Below are positions 9,286 to 20,669 of a stretch of DNA of 36,597 nucleotides, piece after piece. Each line of letters begins with the position of its first letter. Positions within the stretch are counted from its first letter, which is position 1. The position numbers and the translations under genes are program-made. Source of the DNA: an uncultured Gammaproteobacteria bacterium (GTDB lineage: Bacteria > Pseudomonadota > Gammaproteobacteria > Xanthomonadales > Xanthomonadaceae); contig CAMPGW010000019.1 of the NCBI GenBank assembly GCA_946885735.1, positions 1 to 36,597 of the forward strand, in the 5' to 3' direction. Under the pieces are notes generated by a model. It saw only the letters and a list, made by a program, of their open reading frames with translations, did no database searches and was not told where the DNA came from.

Positions 9286-10974
9286 ATGATCAACACTCGC
9301 CTCGGGCACTACGACATCGTCGAGGAACTCGGCCGCGGCGGCATGGGCGTGGTCTACAAGGGTTACGAGAGTTCCCTCGGGCGCTATGTCGCGATCAAGG
9401 TGCTGTCGGCGTCGATGGCGCACGACAAGGTCTTCGTCGAACGTTTCCTGCGCGAGGCGCGGGCGATGGCGACGCTCAACGACGCCCACATCATCCAGAT
9501 CTACTTCATCGGGCAGGACGAGGAACAGACCTTCTTCGTGATGGAGTACATCGACGGCGAGTCGCTGTCGACCTGCCTCAAGCGCGAGATCCGCCTGACG
9601 CCCGGCGATGCGCTGAAGGTCCTGCTGCACGCCTCCCAGGGCCTCGCCTCCGCGCATGCGCAAGGCGTGATCCATCGCGACATCAAGCCCGGCAACATCA
9701 TGATCACCTCGCGCGGGCAGGTGAAGGTCGCCGACTTCGGCATCGCGCTGGCCAATCACGACGCCTCCGCCAAGCTGACCAACACCGGCGCCTTCGTCGG
9801 CACGCCGGGTTACCTGTCGCCGGAAGTGTGCCTGGGCAAGTCGGTGGACCAGCGCTCGGACATCTTCGCGCTCGGCATCTGCCTGTTCGAGATGCTCAGC
9901 GGGCGCATGCCCTTCCAGGACGACAGCCCGCTCAAGCTGATGCTCGACGTGGTGCAGTCGGAAACGCCGGACATCCGCGAGCTCAATCCCGAGGTGGACG
10001 AGGAGATCGCGCGCATCCTCAACAAGATGCTCGCCAAGGATCCGGCCGACCGCTACCAGAGCTGCGACGAGCTCAACAATGACCTCAAGAAGCACCCGCT
10101 GGTGATGCAGGACGGGCAGCTGAAGCTGCGCCCGGCGCCGTGGGCGGGGGCGAACGCCTCCAACCCGACGGTGGTGGGCATGCCGACCCCGGCCACGCCG
10201 GGCAACGTGCGCGCCTCCACGCCGCCGCCGATGGTGACCTCCTCGCGTCCGCCGCAGGTGGGCCAGGGCCGCGGCACGCCGGTGCCGGTGGGACGCGTCA
10301 CCGCCGAGATCGCCGGGCAGGACACCGTCATCGCTGCCGCGCCCAAGCGGCGCAACCTCGCCCTCGTGATCGGCCCGGGCGTGCTGATGTTGGCGATCGC
10401 CGGTTGGGCGCTCTGGCAACGGTTCGGGGCACCGGCGGCGCCCGCCGCGGCCGCACCGCCGGCCGTCGCCGTGGCGGCGCCAGCCGCGCCAGCCGCTCCC
10501 GCCGTCCCTGCGGTTACGCCGCCGCCTCCGGGTCCCGTCCCCACCGCCGTCGATGCCGCCACCGGCTTGCCCGCCCCCGGCCCGCAGGGCGCCGTCGCGG
10601 GCGTGCTCGGCACGGCTGAAGGCGCCGGTCCCCTGGCCACCGTGCGCTACGGCCACGGCGGCCCCAATGGCCAGGTCAACCGGGTGCGCGTGCGCGCGGT
10701 TCGCGAGCCTTCGGCTGCCGAGTTGCTGATCCGCGAGCAGGCACGCCAGCAGAACGAAGCCGCGGTCGCCGCCGCGCTCGAAGCCCAGGCCGCAGCGGCC
10801 GCCGCGCCGGCCGCCGTCGAAGCCGCCGAAACACCCGACCAGAAGAAGCGCAAGGGCTTCCTCTGCCGCGTGTTCAAGAAGTGCGATCCGCCCAAGCGTG
10901 CCCGCGTTCGCGCGCCCGCGCCGACCGAACAGGCCCCGCCGGCGGAAGACGCCGTTCCCGCGGCCAGTAACTGA
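9286..10974 (+). CDS. Membrane Ser/Thr protein kinase (PknB-type catalytic domain)
   Basis: A 562-residue kinase. The catalytic domain (about 8-270) has the Gly loop LGRGGMGVVYKG, Lys38 in VAIKVL, an HRD loop HRDIKPGN (Asp132), DFG (Asp150) and an activation segment NTGAFVGTPGYLSPE, so it should be an active RD-type kinase. A Pro/Gly-rich juxtamembrane stretch follows, then one transmembrane helix (about 358-378). The C-terminal 180 residues are Ala/Pro-rich with an Ala/Glu/Gln helix-prone part and end in a basic patch with two Cys (FLCRVFKKC). PASTA repeats are absent, so the outer part differs from cell-wall-sensing PknB. ATG at 9286 gives the canonical start. No phosphatase or FHA partner lies nearby. 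The gene converges on uvrD with 16 bp between stops. Substrate and signal are unknown. Confidence 0.93.
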   Translation: MINTRLGHYDIVEELGRGGMGVVYKGYESSLGRYVAIKVLSASMAHDKVFVERFLREARAMATLNDAHIIQIYFIGQDEEQTFFVMEYIDGESLSTCLKREIRLTPGDALKVLLHASQGLASAHAQGVIHRDIKPGNIMITSRGQVKVADFGIALANHDASAKLTNTGAFVGTPGYLSPEVCLGKSVDQRSDIFALGICLFEMLSGRMPFQDDSPLKLMLDVVQSETPDIRELNPEVDEEIARILNKMLAKDPADRYQSCDELNNDLKKHPLVMQDGQLKLRPAPWAGANASNPTVVGMPTPATPGNVRASTPPPMVTSSRPPQVGQGRGTPVPVGRVTAEIAGQDTVIAAAPKRRNLALVIGPGVLMLAIAGWALWQRFGAPAAPAAAAPPAVAVAAPAAPAAPAVPAVTPPPPGPVPTAVDAATGLPAPGPQGAVAGVLGTAEGAGPLATVRYGHGGPNGQVNRVRVRAVREPSAAELLIREQARQQNEAAVAAALEAQAAAAAAPAAVEAAETPDQKKRKGFLCRVFKKCDPPKRARVRAPAPTEQAPPAEDAVPAASN

Positions 10975-10990
10975 GTCGCGCCAGGCTGCG

Positions 10991-13160
<2,170 letters not shown>

Positions 13161-13183
<23 letters not shown>

Positions 13184-16100
13184 GCGCCATTGTAAGCGTC
13201 GCCACCACGTCCGCGAACGGCAGCGGCCGCGCCAGCAGGTAACCCTGCACCTCGTCGCACTGCCGGCCGCACAGCCAGTCGAACTGCGCCTGCGTCTCCA
13301 CGCCCTCGGCGATCACCTTCAGGTCGAAGCTGCGCGCCAGCGCCAGGATCGAGTCGCAGATCGCCGCGTTGTGCGGGTCCACTTCCACGCCATTGACGAA
13401 GCTGCGGTCGATCTTGAGCTTGTCCACCGGCAGCCGGTGCAGGTAGGACATCGAGGAGTAGCCGGTGCCGAAGTCGTCGATGGACAGCTGCACGCCATGC
13501 CGGCGCAGGCTGCGCATGACCTCGATCACCGACTCGGGGTTCTCCATCACCAGGCTTTCGGTCAGCTCCAGCTCGAGCACGCCATGTGGCACGCCGAACT
13601 CGGCCAGCAGCGCCGGCACGTCGTGCTGCAGCTCGCCGCTGAGGAACTGCAGCGCCGACACGTTCACCGCGATGCTCAGGTGGCCGAGTCCGGCCTCGGC
13701 CAGCAGCCGGTGGTGGCGGCAGGCCTCGCGCAGCACCCAGCGACCGAGCGGCACGATCAGCCCGCTGTCCTCGGCCGCCGGGATGAACTCCGCCGGCGAC
13801 ACCAGCCCGCGCTCGGGATGGCGCCAGCGCACCAGCGCCTCCAGCCCGACCGGCTTGCGACTGGTGGCGAACAGGGGCTGGAAGTGCAGTTCGAACTGCT
13901 CGCGCTCGATCGCTTCGTGCAGCTGCGAGACCAGCGCCTGGCGGTCGGTGACGGCGCGGTCGAAGTCGGCGGTGTATTCCACGCACTGGTTGTGGCCGCG
14001 GCGGCGTGCCTCGTGCGTCGCCAGGCCGGCATTGCGCAGCAACTGGTCCGGCGCCAGGCCATGCGCGGGGTAGCGCGCGACGCCCGCGTTCACCCCGAGG
14101 TGGTGGAGCGTGGAAAGCACCTCGATCGGCTGGGCCAACACGTCCAGCAGGCGGCGCACGGCCACCTCGTCCTGGCCGCCGTCGAACACCGCCATGAACT
14201 CGTTGCCGCCCATCCGACCGAGCCGGTCGGCGCCGACCTGCTCGCGCAGGCGCTGCGCGACCACCTGCAGCACCGCGTCGCCGACTTCGTGGCCGAGGCT
14301 GTCGTTGATCAGCTTGAAGTTGTTGATGTCCAGGTACAGCACGGCGAGCGGCGCGTCGGCGTGCGCCGCGATCATCCGTTCCAGGCCGGCCAGCAGCGCG
14401 CTGCGGGTGAGCAGGCCGGTCAGCTCGTCGTGGCTGGCCTGGAAGGCGAGCTCGGCCTCGTGGCGCTGGCGCTCGCTCACGTCCTCCAGCACGCCCACGA
14501 AATGCGTCAGCGCGCCGTTGTCGTCGCGCACCGGCGAGAGCGAGAGCTGGTTGTAGAACATCTCGCCGTCGCGGCGGTAGTTGCGCAGCAGCACGCTGGC
14601 CTCGCGGCCGGCGGCCAGCGCCTGCTGCAACTCCGAGAGGTCCGCCTGGACGCGATCGGCGCCCTGCAGGAAGCGGCAGTTGCGACCCAGCGCTTCCGCG
14701 GCGGGGTAGCCGGTGATGCGCTCGAAGGCAGCGTTGATGTAGACCAGCGGCATGTCCGGTGCGCGGGCGTCCACCACGGCGATGCCGTTCTCGGCCGACT
14801 CGATCGCGCGGCGCAGCAGGCGCAGCTCGGCCTCATCCTGCTGCTGGCGGCTGACGTCCATCATGCCGCCGACCATGCGCAAGGGCTTGCCGCGGGCGTC
14901 GCGCTCGAGCAATCCGCGGTCGTGCACCCAGGCGTAGCTGCCGTCGCCGCGGCGGAAGCGGTAGAGGGCGCCCCATTCGGTTTCGCGGGTCTGGTAGAAG
15001 ACCCGATGCAGTTCGGCGTCCACGCGCGCGATGTCGTCCGGATGCACGCGTTCGTGCCAGGCGTCGATGGTCTCGGGCATCTCGTCCTCGCCATAGCCGA
15101 ACAGCGAGGCGAAGCTGCGGCTGCGCCAGCTGCTGCCGGTGACGATGTTCCAGTCGAAGACCGCGTCCGAGGTCGCGCGCGCCACCAGCTGGAAGCGGCG
15201 CTCGCTGTCTTCCAGGCGCTGCTGGGCCTGCAGGCGTTCGGTCACGTCCAGGGCCAGCACCAGCCGCGCGGGGTCGCCGCGGAAGACGATGTCGGCGGCA
15301 TGCACGGCGGCGTGCAGCAGGCTGCCGTCGCGGCGCAGGTGGCGCCAGATGCGGCCGCGGCGCTTGTCCGGGTTGTCCTCCGCGGCGACCCGCTCGGCCT
15401 CTTCCACGTCCTCGCTCGGGCGCAGGTCGCGCAGGCTCATCGCCAGGAATTCCTCGCGGCTGTAGCCGTACTGCGCCAGCGCCGCCTGGTTGGCCTCCAG
15501 GATGCGGAAATCCTCGCGATGGAACACCCAGAACGGCAGCGGGTTGCGCTCGAACAGCAGGCGGTACTGCGCCTCCGCGTCATGCAGGCGCTGGTGCGCC
15601 TCGGCCAGGTCGGTGATGTCCTGCAGCGTGCCCACCATGCAGTCCTCGCCGTCGACGCGGGCGAAGCGGCCGCGGGCGACGACGGTGCGCACGCTGCCGT
15701 CGGGGCGGCGCAAACGGTAGCGGGTGTCGGGGAAGTCGCGCTCGCGAACGTGCCGGGCATGGTCGCTGGCGACGCGCGCCGCGTCGGCGGGATGCGTGCG
15801 CAGCAGGCAGGCCGGCACGTCCACCGCTTCGTCGGCGTCGAAGCCGTAGATCGCGCGTGCCTCGGGCGAGAACTCGAGGCGGTCGCTGGCCAGGTGGATG
15901 CGGAACGAGCCCAGCCCGGCCAGGCGCTGCGACTCCAGCAGCGAGGCGCGGCTCGCCGCCAGCCGCGCCAGCAGCTGCGACTGGCGCCGGTTCGCCCGCA
16001 GCAGCGTGCGTGCCAGCAGCATCCAGCCCAGCAGGTAGGCCAGGCAGGCCAGCGCCGCGGCCCCGGCGAAGCCGTACCAGGTGGCCAGCGCCTGCGCGCG

Positions 16101-16934
16101 TGACACGCCGACTGAAACCACCAGCGGGTAGTCCTGCAACGCGTTCCATCCCACCAGCCGGCGGACCCCGTCGACTTCGCTGACCAGGTCGGTTCGCCCG
16201 ACCGCTTGCTGCCAGACGCCACGCATCAGCGGCGAGTGCGAGAAGTCGGCGCCGATGGCCCTGGCCGACGGTTGCGAGCGCGCCAGCATGCTGCCGCGTC
16301 GATGGAAGACGTTGGCGATGCCGTCTTCACCCGTGTCGAGGTCGGCCACGACGTCGGCCAGCGCCCCGACTTCCAACTGCGCCACCGCCCAGCCAGGCCG
16401 CGCCTGGCCCGGCAGCGGCGCCGGCACGGCCAATGGCAGCACCCAGCTGCCGTCGTCACCGCGCATCGGCAAGCCGATGCGCAGGCGACCGGCGCCCTGT
16501 CGGTGCGCGGGGTGGTTGGCCCAATCGGCAATCGAGGCATCTCCGCCCGCGGCGCCGTCGACCGGCGTGCCGTCGGCATCCACCAGCATGACGCCGGTCA
16601 GTTCCTCATGGCGCAGGTCCACGCCGGCCGCCAGCGCTCGGCGCAGCGCAGCCTTGCGGCCCGGCGCATCGGCCTGCAGGAACGCGGCGTCCTCCGCCAC
16701 GCCGGCCAGCGCGCGTTCGAGGTTGCGCAGTTGCAGCGCCAGCGCATGCTCGCTGCCGCGGGCCATGGCTTCCACCCGCGCCTGCGCAGAGTCGATCTTC
16801 TGTCGGTAGTCGAGCCAGAGCGCGACGAAGAGGCCGGCGAGCAGCACCGCGCTCAGGCCCAGGCCCAGCAGGGCCGGCCGCGCCTGGTCGGCTACGCTCG
16901 GGGCGGCGGCCAGGTCTTCGTCGGAGAAAGGCAT
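13161..16934 (-). CDS. Membrane sensor with three PAS, LOV-like PAS, GGNEF and EAL domains
   Basis: A 1257-residue c-di-GMP enzyme. Transmembrane helices near 22-43 and 285-311 bracket a periplasmic, probably Cache-type, sensor. Cytoplasmic PAS domains lie around 340-450, 455-575 and 580-690. The fourth (about 700-820) is LOV-like: GRNCRFLQG holds Cys753, and Asn785 and Asn795 match the flavin-contacting pair. The residue equivalent to the conserved LOV Gln is Leu816 (GVLEDVSE). The GGDEF signature reads GGNEF (Asn911), so cyclase activity is unlikely. EAL is complete: EAL (Glu1032), NVS, ELTES, DDFGTGYSS (Asp1153-1154), KIDRSF, EGVET and QGY. The likely activity is c-di-GMP hydrolysis to pGpG. 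ATG at 16934 lies 22 bases after the upstream EAL gene; the 3' end overlaps uvrD by 23 bp. Flavin binding is inferred, not shown. Confidence 0.92.
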
Positions 16935-16956
16935 GGCGGGGCCGGTGGCATCCGGC

Positions 16957-17733
16957 TCACGCCGGAAGGGTGCCGAGTCCGCGCAGCATGTCCTCGAAGG
17001 GCGCCGGACGCGCGAACAGGTAGCCCTGCACGCCGTCGCAACCGTTGGCCAGCAGCCAGGCCCGCTCCTCGCTCACCTCGACGCCCTCGGCGATCACCGT
17101 CAGGCCCTTGCCGTGCGCGAGCGAGATGATCGAGCGGCAGATCGCCGCGTTGTCGGCGTTCTCGTGCACGCCGCGCACCACGCTGCGGTCGATCTTGATC
17201 TTGTCGGCCGGCACGCGATGGATCGCCGACATGCTCGAGTAACCGGTGCCGAACTCGCCCAGCGCCACGCCGACGCCGAGCGCGCGCACCGCGCTCAGGC
17301 GCTCGATCGAGCGCTCCGGGTGCTGCATCACCGTGGCCTCGGCCAGTTCCAGCTCCAGCGCCCCCGGCGGAATCTGGAATTCCTTCACCAGCTTGCGCAG
17401 GTAGTCCACCATGCCGGCGTCCTCGAACTGCGCCGGCGACATGTTCACCGACACCGCCACCTCCGGCCAGCCGGCCTCGGCCAGGCGGAAGTGGTAGGCG
17501 CAGGCCTCGCCGAGGATCCAGCGCCCCAGTGGAAGGATCAGGCCGCTGTCTTCGCAGATCGCCAGGAACACCACCGGCGGGATCAGCCCGCGCTCGGGGT
17601 GGCGCCAGCGGATCAGGCTTTCCACGGCCACCGGCCGTCCGTCCGCCGCGTACTCGGGCTGGAAGAACATCTGGAACTCGCCGTTGTCCATCGCCTCGCC
17701 GAGGCGGGCGACGAGGTCGTCGCGTTCAGTCAT
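16957..17733 (-). CDS. Stand-alone degenerate EAL-domain protein
   Basis: A 258-residue soluble protein that is almost entirely one EAL domain. Some catalytic residues remain: the EAL Glu as ESL (Glu38), NMS, KIDRS, EGVE and QGY. The metal-binding DDFGTG motif reads GEFGTG (Gly159-Glu160), and the usual ELTES reads ELAEA. Loss of both Asp makes hydrolysis unlikely, so a c-di-GMP receptor or protein-interaction role is more probable, as known for other degenerate EAL proteins. I start at ATG 17733 (MTERDDL), where homology begins; an in-frame ATG at 17841 would add 36 residues of non-conserved sequence. It is first in a minus-strand run with the LOV-GGNEF-EAL sensor (22-base gap) and uvrD, suggesting an operon and perhaps a direct partnership with the sensor. 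Confidence 0.88.
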   Translation of the reverse strand: MTERDDLVARLGEAMDNGEFQMFFQPEYAADGRPVAVESLIRWRHPERGLIPPVVFLAICEDSGLILPLGRWILGEACAYHFRLAEAGWPEVAVSVNMSPAQFEDAGMVDYLRKLVKEFQIPPGALELELAEATVMQHPERSIERLSAVRALGVGVALGEFGTGYSSMSAIHRVPADKIKIDRSVVRGVHENADNAAICRSIISLAHGKGLTVIAEGVEVSEERAWLLANGCDGVQGYLFARPAPFEDMLRGLGTLPA

Positions 17734-17872
17734 CGCGCATGCATCCCCAGGCCCATCGAACGGTGGGCAACAGGTTCCCATTACAAAGCATTCGACCCCG
17801 CCGCCGGTGTGACTTGGTTGACAGAAACCGGGCGCATGCACGCGACGGGACGTGACGGCGCCCGCGTTGTCG

Positions 17873-18928
17873 CTACAGGCGCTCCACGCCGGGCAGGGAA
17901 AGCACGTAGTCGGCGCCCATCAGTTGCGAGGGCGTGTGGAAGCCCGGCGCCGCGGCCGGGCCGTCCAGCAGGCGCGACACGATGCCGAGCGCGGCCGTCA
18001 CCGTGAGGGCATAGCCGTTGGGTGTCCGCAGCTGCGCGCTCGCCTCGCGGCCATCGGCGCTGCGCACCTCGCCCCAGACCCGTCCGTCGCTGGCCTCGCG
18101 CGCGGCGGCGTCGGGCCCGCGCACGCGCCGAAGCACCTGCCGCTTGAGCCAGGCCTGCACCGGCGCGCTGCCCAGCAGCGGCCCGAGCCAGCGGATGCGC
18201 CGCAGCCGCGCGGCCGTCGCCGGCGGCACGCCCATGTAGACCTCGATGTCGGGGATGCCGGTGGATACGAAGGCGGTGTAGACGTCGCCCCAGGGAATGG
18301 TCATCGCGAAGCGCGGCTGGCCGTCACGGTCGAAGCGCCGCGTCTTCCAGGCCAGCGGCACCCGCACCAGCTTGCCGCCGATGCGCGCGCGGCCGCCCTG
18401 GCCCAGGCCTTCCACGCCGGTGAGCGCCGTGCCGGGGCTGGGTCCGCCGGCGGCCTCGAAGGCCAGCACCAACGACGTCGCCTCGGGCAATTCGCGCTTG
18501 AGCAGCGCCGCCAGGCAATCGGTGGGGACCACGTCGAAGCCGGCGCCGGGCAGGACCACGATGCCGCGCTCGCGGGCGCGCGCGTCCTGCGCGTGGCAGT
18601 GCGCGAACACCTCGATCTCGCCGGTGATGTCGAGGTAGTGGGCGCGCTGCGCCAGGCAAGCCTCGAGCATCGGCGCGCAGGTCCTGGAGAACGGGCCCGC
18701 GCAATGCAGCACCAGGCCGACGTCCTGCAGCCCGGCGCGCACCGCGGTCGGCGCGTCGAGCCCGAACACGCGCACTGGCAGGTGCAGGCGCTGGCCGAGC
18801 GCCTCGAGTTCGTCGGCGTTGCGGCCGGCGAGGATGGGTTGCAGTCCGCGCCGGACCGCTTCCTCGGCCACCAACCGGCCCGTGTAGCCGTTGGCGCCGT
18901 ACAACAACCACTTGCCCCGCGTCGCCAT
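17873..18928 (-). CDS. Saccharopine dehydrogenase-like NAD(P)-binding oxidoreductase
   Basis: A 351-residue protein with an N-terminal Rossmann fold, seen in LLYGANGYTGRLVAEEA with the Gly-rich turn at the start of strand 1. Further family motifs are AGPFSRTCAPMLEACL, HYLDITGE and VVLPGAGFDVVPTDCLAALL. This is the saccharopine dehydrogenase-like/trans-acting enoyl reductase group, not the lysine pathway enzyme itself. Related proteins reduce acyl or sterol-like substrates, but the substrate here cannot be told. ATG at 18928 gives the canonical N terminus. The SDR gene upstream ends 4 bases before this start, so the two are cotranscribed and may act on the same lipid or alcohol substrate. No transmembrane helix is obvious. 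Confidence 0.85.
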   Translation of the reverse strand: MATRGKWLLYGANGYTGRLVAEEAVRRGLQPILAGRNADELEALGQRLHLPVRVFGLDAPTAVRAGLQDVGLVLHCAGPFSRTCAPMLEACLAQRAHYLDITGEIEVFAHCHAQDARARERGIVVLPGAGFDVVPTDCLAALLKRELPEATSLVLAFEAAGGPSPGTALTGVEGLGQGGRARIGGKLVRVPLAWKTRRFDRDGQPRFAMTIPWGDVYTAFVSTGIPDIEVYMGVPPATAARLRRIRWLGPLLGSAPVQAWLKRQVLRRVRGPDAAAREASDGRVWGEVRSADGREASAQLRTPNGYALTVTAALGIVSRLLDGPAAAPGFHTPSQLMGADYVLSLPGVERL

Positions 18929-18932
18929 CGCC

Positions 18933-19760
18933 TCAGCCCTTCGCCGCGGCGGTGCGCAGGGCGCCGGTGCGCTTGAGCATGGCGCGGAAGTAGAACTCCG
19001 GGAACCAGCGCTTGAGCCGCCAGCGCATCGGCTCGCGCAGCGTCGGCAGGATCAGGAAGCGCCCCGCCTCGGCCTGCGCGAAGACCTTGTCGGCGACGCT
19101 GTCGAGGGTGTCGGGCGCGGTGTCCATCAGCCGCTCCACCACCGGCCGCGCGGCCTCGCTGCCGATCAGGCTCTCGCACAGGTTGGTGCGGAAGAAGCTC
19201 GGGCAGACCACGCTGACGACGAGGCCGCGGTGGATCACCTCGGCGCGCAGCTGTTCCGACAACGCCAGCACGCCGGCCTTGGCGACGCCGTAGCTCATCG
19301 CGCCGGGCGCCCCGGCGATCGCCGCGAAGCTGGCGGTGTTGATCACCTGGCCATGGTGTCGCGCCAGCATGCCCGGAACGAACAAGCGGCAGCCGCGCAC
19401 GACGCCGAGCAGGTTGATATCCAGCACCTGTCGCCATTCGGCCATGCTGGTTTCCACCATCGGCCCGCCGGAGGCGATGCCGGCGTTGTTGACCAGCACG
19501 TCGATGCCGCCCCACGCACGCTGCACTTCGTCGTGCAGTTCCTGCATCGCCGCGTCGTCGGACACGTCCGCCGTCAGCGCGAGATGTCCCTCGCCGGGCA
19601 GCTGCGCGCAACTGGACTGGCTGCGCATGGCATCGCGATCCACGCAGGCCACGCGCGCGCCGGAAGCCGCGTAGCGCAGTGCCAGCGCCTGGCCCAGGCC
19701 CGAGCCGGCGCCGGTGATCAACACGCGTCGTTGCGGCGCGGCCACGGCATTCTCCTGCAT
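18933..19760 (-). CDS. Short-chain dehydrogenase/reductase
   Basis: A classical SDR of 275 residues. The cofactor motif is TGAGSGLGQA, with an acidic strand-2 end (CVDRD) suggesting NAD preference. NNAG, the catalytic Ser in NTASFAAIAG, and YGVAK follow. The extended C terminus after residue 200 (DTLDSVADKVFAQ and PMRWRLKRWFPEFYFRAML) is basic and amphipathic, as in SDRs that contact membranes. I chose ATG at 19760 over the one at 19811 because homology begins there and a fair promoter (TTGCGG-N16-TATGCT) would start RNA about 6 bases before it. It is followed 4 bases later by the saccharopine-reductase-like gene and divergent from the second SDR. Substrate unknown. Confidence 0.88.
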   Translation of the reverse strand: MQENAVAAPQRRVLITGAGSGLGQALALRYAASGARVACVDRDAMRSQSSCAQLPGEGHLALTADVSDDAAMQELHDEVQRAWGGIDVLVNNAGIASGGPMVETSMAEWRQVLDINLLGVVRGCRLFVPGMLARHHGQVINTASFAAIAGAPGAMSYGVAKAGVLALSEQLRAEVIHRGLVVSVVCPSFFRTNLCESLIGSEAARPVVERLMDTAPDTLDSVADKVFAQAEAGRFLILPTLREPMRWRLKRWFPEFYFRAMLKRTGALRTAAAKG

Positions 19761-19772
19761 GCTAGTGTCCCG

Positions 19773-19800
19773 AGCATAGCAAGCGGCGGTCGCGCCGCAA
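19773..19800 (-). promoter_or_regulatory. Candidate sigma-70 promoter for the SDR operon
   Basis: On the minus strand TTGCGG (plus CCGCAA 19795-19800) and TATGCT (plus AGCATA 19773-19778) are 16 bases apart. The predicted RNA start near 19766 leaves a leader of about 6 bases before the ATG at 19760, which would make the message almost leaderless. No ribosome site is visible before that ATG, in keeping with this. Confidence 0.4.
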
Positions 19801-19813
19801 CCGGAGTGCATGC

Positions 19814-20578
19814 ATGAGCGAGGCCTTGTTCGACCTGTCCGGCAAGACTGCGCTGGTGAGCGGCGCCTCGCGCGGCATCGGCGAAGCCATCGCCCGCCTG
19901 CTGGCCGCGCATGGCGCCCGCGTGGTCTGCACCAGCCGCAGGCGCGAGGGCTGCGAGGCCGTCGCCGAGTCGATCCGCGCCGACGGCGGGCAGGCGAGCG
20001 CGCTGGCCATGCACGTCGGCGACACCGCGGCGATCGAGTCAGCCTTCGCCGCGCTCGACGCCGACGGCCTGGCGCCCGACATCCTGGTCAACAACGCCGC
20101 CGCCAATCCCTACTTCGGGCCGATGCTCGACCAGGACCTGGCCAGCTTCGAGAAGACCGTCGAGGTCAACCTGCGCGGCTACTTCTGGAGCAGCGTGCAG
20201 GCGGCGCGGCGCATGCGTACACGCGGCGGCGGCTGCATCGTCAACATCGCCTCGGTGAACGCGCGCCGCTCGGCGCCCGGCCAGGGCGTGTACTCGATGA
20301 CCAAGGCCGGCATCGTCAACCTCACCGAGGGCTTCGCCAAGGAACTGGCCGCCGACGGCATCCGCGTCAACGCGGTGCTGCCGGGCCTGACCGACACCAA
20401 GTTCGCCTCGGCGCTGACCTCGAACCCGAAGATCCTCGGCATGATGATGCAGCTCACGCCGCTCAACCGGGTGGCGCAGCCGGCCGAGATCGCCCCGGCC
20501 GTGCTGTTCCTGTGCAGCGCCGCCAGCAGCTACGTCACCGGCAGCGTGATCACCGCCGACGGCGGCTACCTGGCCTGA
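19814..20578 (+). CDS. Short-chain dehydrogenase/reductase (FabG-like)
   Basis: A 254-residue classical SDR. It has SGASRGIGEAIA for the cofactor, CTSRRR after strand 2 (basic, suggesting NADPH), NNAAAN in place of the usual NNAG, VNIASVN with the catalytic Ser, YSMTK, and the family end SYVTGSVITADGGYLA. Length and motifs fit FabG-like or glucose/alcohol dehydrogenase-type enzymes. The substrate is undetermined. The start ATG at 19814 has CGGAG 8 bases upstream. It is divergent from the other SDR with 53 bp between starts, so the two may share control. It converges on the S9 peptidase gene, with a strong GC hairpin in the gap. In Lysobacterales similar enzymes sit near acyl-CoA metabolism genes, but none is adjacent here. 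Confidence 0.9.
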   Translation: MSEALFDLSGKTALVSGASRGIGEAIARLLAAHGARVVCTSRRREGCEAVAESIRADGGQASALAMHVGDTAAIESAFAALDADGLAPDILVNNAAANPYFGPMLDQDLASFEKTVEVNLRGYFWSSVQAARRMRTRGGGCIVNIASVNARRSAPGQGVYSMTKAGIVNLTEGFAKELAADGIRVNAVLPGLTDTKFASALTSNPKILGMMMQLTPLNRVAQPAEIAPAVLFLCSAASSYVTGSVITADGGYLA

Positions 20579-20622
20579 CTACCGCGCTCGCCACAGGCCA
20601 GGCCCCATCCCGCGGCGCGGGC

Positions 20623-20647
20623 GCCGCGGCGCAAGCCGCGCCGCGGC
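20623..20647. terminator. GC hairpin between convergent genes
   Basis: Arms GCCGCGGCGC (20623-20632) and GCGCCGCGGC (20638-20647) form a perfect 10-bp stem with a 5-base loop, in the 91-bp gap between the convergent SDR and S9 peptidase genes. No T-run follows on either strand, so it is not a classical intrinsic terminator. It may block 3' exonucleases or pause polymerase for both transcripts. Confidence 0.4.
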
Positions 20648-20669
20648 CGGAGGCCGCGAAAGTCCCGCT

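Noticed and set aside
17818..17823. TTGACA on the plus strand
   Set aside because: A perfect -35 hexamer, but no plus gene follows and no -10 sits at the right distance.
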